A DNA stretch of 64,000 nt, taken from NCBI GenBank assembly GCA_002067205.1, contig MVQL01000210.1, positions 124,001 to 188,000 on the forward strand. Reading direction: 5' to 3'. The translations under genes and the position numbers were made by a program. Positions 61,369-64,000 of this stretch are shown here, piece after piece. Below the pieces are notes generated by a model. The model searched no databases and had not been told where the DNA came from. It saw only the letters and a program-made list of their open reading frames with translations. Position 1 is the first letter of the stretch. Each line of letters opens with the position of its first letter. Origin of the DNA: Pelotomaculum sp. PtaB.Bin104. GTDB lineage: Bacteria > Bacillota > Desulfotomaculia > Desulfotomaculales > Pelotomaculaceae.

Positions 61369-62571
61369 TTATAGCTCCTTGGCTTCTACAACACATTGCA
61401 GAGACCCTTGATGCAGGCGGACTGATACTTGATCACCAGGCCCAACTTCTCCTGCACTCCTGATCACATGCCTGCCGTCTGGCGTGGAGCAAATACTATA
61501 ACCCCTAGCCAGAGTAGCCAGGGGGCTTAAAGTATTTAACTGAGCCACCAGCGCCGCCAACCGGTTGCCCGCTCGCTCGACTGCCCCGTGGACTTCTTGA
61601 GACAGGCGATAGTATAGAAAATCAACCGGTTGCTGTCTGGTGCAGCAAATATTGTCCACTGGCCGGCTAAAAAAACGATTAGCCAGGCATAAATTCAAGC
61701 GGCGCCGCCCTGTGCTGATTTTTTCCTCCACAGCACGGACCAGCGTGGCTTGAATAGACCGCAAGTAACGTTCCAGCTCTTTACGGTCAGGTACAGCCAT
61801 TTCTGCTGCTGCTGAGGGTGTGGCAGCCCGGGCATCAGCAACAAAATCAGCGATGGTAAAGTCAGTCTCATGTCCAACTGCAGATATCACCGGAATTTTT
61901 GACAAGAAAATGCTCCTGGCCACTACTTCCGTGTTGAAAGCCCACAGATCTTCAAGAGACCCGCCACCCCTACCGGCAATAATTAGATCAATCCCACCCA
62001 ACTGGTTTAATAGCTGGATGCCTCTAGATACTGCCAAGGGCGCCCCCTCACCCTGAACCAATACGGGCACCAGTATAATTTCCAGGCCGGGCCAGCGGCG
62101 TCTAATAATTTCCACCATATCACGAACTGCCGCACCGGTGGGCGAGGTAACCAGACCGATCCGGTGCGGCAATAGTGGTAAAGCTTTTTTATACTTAGAA
62201 TCAAACAAACCTTCTTGTTGCAGCTTATATTTGAGTTGCTCAAACGCTATAAATAGCGCGCCGGTGCCCTCCGGTTCTATTTCTTCCGCGTAGAGTTGAT
62301 ATACACCGTCACGTTCATATACTGAAACGTACCCACGAACCGTCACGGTCATACCATTTTCCGGCTGGAAGGGTATTTTAATGCTGCGGGATCTGAACAT
62401 CACTGTTTTTACACAGCTGTACTTGTCCTTTAGTGTAAAATAAAGATGCCCGGAGGAAGCGGCCTTAAAGTTGGATATTTCTCCTTTTACCCATACGTTG
62501 GCCAGCAGGTAATCGCTTACAATTAGTGAGCTAATATGCTTGGTTAGCTCTTGCACGTTTAATACCCGCAC
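61369..62571 (-). CDS. xseA: exodeoxyribonuclease VII large subunit
   Basis: 400 aa. The N-terminal OB-fold has LNVQELTKHISSLI and WVKGEISNFKAASSGHLYFTLKD. The core nuclease has TSPTGAAVRDM, IIAGRGGGSLEDLWAFN and PVISAVGHETDFTI. It pairs with XseB at 59.5 kb. Coiled-coil at 265-360; final residues form the closing beta segment (SVRLHQGSLQCVVE). Confidence 0.96.
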   Translation of the reverse strand: MRVLNVQELTKHISSLIVSDYLLANVWVKGEISNFKAASSGHLYFTLKDKYSCVKTVMFRSRSIKIPFQPENGMTVTVRGYVSVYERDGVYQLYAEEIEPEGTGALFIAFEQLKYKLQQEGLFDSKYKKALPLLPHRIGLVTSPTGAAVRDMVEIIRRRWPGLEIILVPVLVQGEGAPLAVSRGIQLLNQLGGIDLIIAGRGGGSLEDLWAFNTEVVARSIFLSKIPVISAVGHETDFTIADFVADARAATPSAAAEMAVPDRKELERYLRSIQATLVRAVEEKISTGRRRLNLCLANRFFSRPVDNICCTRQQPVDFLYYRLSQEVHGAVERAGNRLAALVAQLNTLSPLATLARGYSICSTPDGRHVIRSAGEVGPGDQVSVRLHQGSLQCVVEAKEL

Positions 62572-62603
62572 CGGCTTATCTCCTTAAATCAGAGCAGGCT
62601 CAA

Positions 62604-63995
62604 TTACTTCCCACTCAAATAAGCGTGGATTGAATTGGCAGCGGTTCTTCCTGCCCCCATCGCCAGAATAACGGTGGCTGCTCCGGTTACCACATCACCG
62701 CCCGCATATACGCCGGGCTTCGAGGTAGCTCCGGTTTCCAGGTTAGCAATAATATTGCCTCTTTTATTACATTCCAGTCCTTTGGTTGTCCTCGGCACCA
62801 GCGGGTTCGGGCCCTGGCCGATGGCGACCACCACTGTATCAACATCGATCACAAACTCCGAGCCCTCGATCGGAACCGGGCTGCGGCGGCCTGAGGCATC
62901 CGGCTCACCAAGTTCATAGCGCAGACACTCCATACCGGTGACCCAGTAGTTATCGTCATAAATAATTTTAGTTGGGCTGGTTAAAAAGGCAAATTTAACG
63001 CCCTCTTCTTCAGCATGCTCCGCTTCTTCGTGCCTGGCCGGTAACTCTGTTTTAGACCGCCGGTAAACAATCCACGACTCTTCGGCGCCTAAGCGCAAAG
63101 CGGTGCGAGCGGCGTCCATTGCCACGTTGCCGCCACCCAGTACTGCTACTCTTTTGCCTACGCGAATAGGTGTGTCAGCATCGGGGAATTTGTAGGCTTT
63201 CATTAAGTTGGTTCGGGTTAGAAACTCGTTAGCTGAATAGACACCACAGGCGTTTTCACCAGGAATGTTCATAAAGTAAGGTAGACCCGCGCCTGTACCG
63301 AGAAAGGCCGCGTCAAAGCCGCCTTCTTCCATTAGTTGATCAACGGTGGCAAATTTGCCTACTACAGCATTGACCTGGATATTAACACCAAGCTTCTTTA
63401 GGTTCTGCACCTCAGCCTGTACTACAGCTTTGGGCAAACGGAACTCAGGGATGCCGTACATCAGCACCCCGCCGGCCACATGCAAGGCCTCAAAGATAGT
63501 CACCTGATGGCCCAGCTTGGCCAAATCAGCGGCACAGGTTAAGCCTGACGGCCCGGATCCGACAATAGCAACTTTTTTGCCGGTCGGCTCAGCTACTTGT
63601 TGCGGTAAAACTCCGTTGGCCAGCTCCCAGTCGGCGCAGAAGCGCTCGATCCTGCCGATTCCAACCGGATCATTTTTCTTGCCGACGGTACAATATTTTT
63701 CACACTGGTTTTCCTGGGGACAAACCCGGCCGCAAACAGCGGGCAGGGCATTTTTCTCTTTAAGCTTTTTAATCGCACCGGCAAAATCCCGCTGTGCAGC
63801 CAGCTTAATAAAAGCCGGAATATCAACTTCTACAGGACAGCCCTCGCGGCAGGGCTCTTTTTTACACTGGAGACAGCGGCTGGCCTCAGCAACCACTGTT
63901 TCCTCGTCATAGCCCAGTGCCACTTCGTTGAAGTTTTTAGCCCGCACAGCAGCGTCCTGCGCCGGCATCGGGTGTTTATTAGGGATAATCGCCAT
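62604..63995 (-). CDS. gltA: NADPH-dependent glutamate synthase small-subunit family (GltA/GltD)
   Basis: 463 aa. The N-terminal Fer4_20 region carries two 4Fe-4S cysteine sets (CLQCKKEPCREGCPV and CGRVCPQENQCEKYC). The FAD site is GSGPSGL; the NADPH site is GGGNVAMDAART. It is the homotetrameric form frequent in anaerobes, and close to the NfnB/SudA flavoproteins that bifurcate electrons when paired with an NfnA. No such partner is visible before the window end, so the assignment stays between GltA and NfnB. Confidence 0.88.
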   Translation of the reverse strand: MAIIPNKHPMPAQDAAVRAKNFNEVALGYDEETVVAEASRCLQCKKEPCREGCPVEVDIPAFIKLAAQRDFAGAIKKLKEKNALPAVCGRVCPQENQCEKYCTVGKKNDPVGIGRIERFCADWELANGVLPQQVAEPTGKKVAIVGSGPSGLTCAADLAKLGHQVTIFEALHVAGGVLMYGIPEFRLPKAVVQAEVQNLKKLGVNIQVNAVVGKFATVDQLMEEGGFDAAFLGTGAGLPYFMNIPGENACGVYSANEFLTRTNLMKAYKFPDADTPIRVGKRVAVLGGGNVAMDAARTALRLGAEESWIVYRRSKTELPARHEEAEHAEEEGVKFAFLTSPTKIIYDDNYWVTGMECLRYELGEPDASGRRSPVPIEGSEFVIDVDTVVVAIGQGPNPLVPRTTKGLECNKRGNIIANLETGATSKPGVYAGGDVVTGAATVILAMGAGRTAANSIHAYLSGK

Positions 63996-64000
63996 TATTT

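Overview
The window reads as a piece of chromosome from a spore-forming anaerobic Firmicute of the Desulfotomaculum/Pelotomaculum (Peptococcaceae) type. The evidence is a Spo0F-like response regulator, a candidate Spo0A box, DUF3231 proteins, AGGAGG-type ribosome binding sites, and a Firmicute-style housekeeping block (recJ-relA-dtd, recN-argR-nadK-tlyA-dxs, ispA-xseB-fchA-folD-xseA, gltA). The genus is an inference from gene content; no rRNA gene is present.

Layout. (1) 1-5.4 kb: the end of a KhtT-like antiporter regulator, two tandem DUF3231 genes, a Spo0F-like receiver, a secreted NlpC/P60 hydrolase, a small unknown gene and a universal stress protein. (2) 5.42 kb and 41.48 kb: two identical tRNA-Pro(CGG) genes in the same orientation, enclosing about 36 kb. 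(3) 6.3-36.2 kb, all on the minus strand: an extracellular contractile injection system (eCIS, Afp/PVC-like). In transcription order it has a DUF4157-deaminase effector and an Imm5-like immunity protein; an AAA+ ATPase (Afp15-like), DUF4255 protein (Afp16-like) and carboxypeptidase-regulatory-like protein; two sheaths; a tube, an assembly protein, a DUF6760 micro-gene and a second tube; a second DUF4157 protein and a triplicated-repeat protein; a LysM adaptor, a split spike (gpD + gpV), a PAAR tip and gp25; two J-type baseplate wedges and a propeller/tail-I protein; a Pro-Thr-repeat fibre-like protein and a GT2 glycosyltransferase. There is no capsid, portal, terminase or lysis gene, so this is not a prophage. 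(4) 36.2-41.4 kb: a decayed AT-rich stretch with a frameshifted lipoprotein, a truncated nitroreductase, a membrane-anchored Acg-type flavoprotein, a 5'-truncated clpP joined to a broken tyrosine recombinase, and inverted repeats close to the tRNAs. (5) 41.6-64 kb: conserved housekeeping genes for the stringent response, DNA repair, isoprenoid and folate metabolism, tRNA/rRNA modification, cation efflux under a probable NiCo riboswitch, and glutamate synthase.

How it works together: the eCIS operon carries nearly all parts of a contractile syringe (sheath, tube, spike, baseplate, fibre, ATPase). A DUF4157-fronted deaminase is a credible payload, and its neighbouring immunity-like gene suggests that bacteria, including kin, may be among the targets. 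The tRNA duplication and the recombinase remnant suggest the cluster lies in a genomic island. The most noteworthy points are the effector/immunity pair, the triplicated protein in a cluster with no recognisable tape measure, the Pro-Thr repeat fibre next to a glycosyltransferase, the riboswitch upstream of the CDF pump, and a recJ promoter placed so that the mRNA should be almost leaderless.
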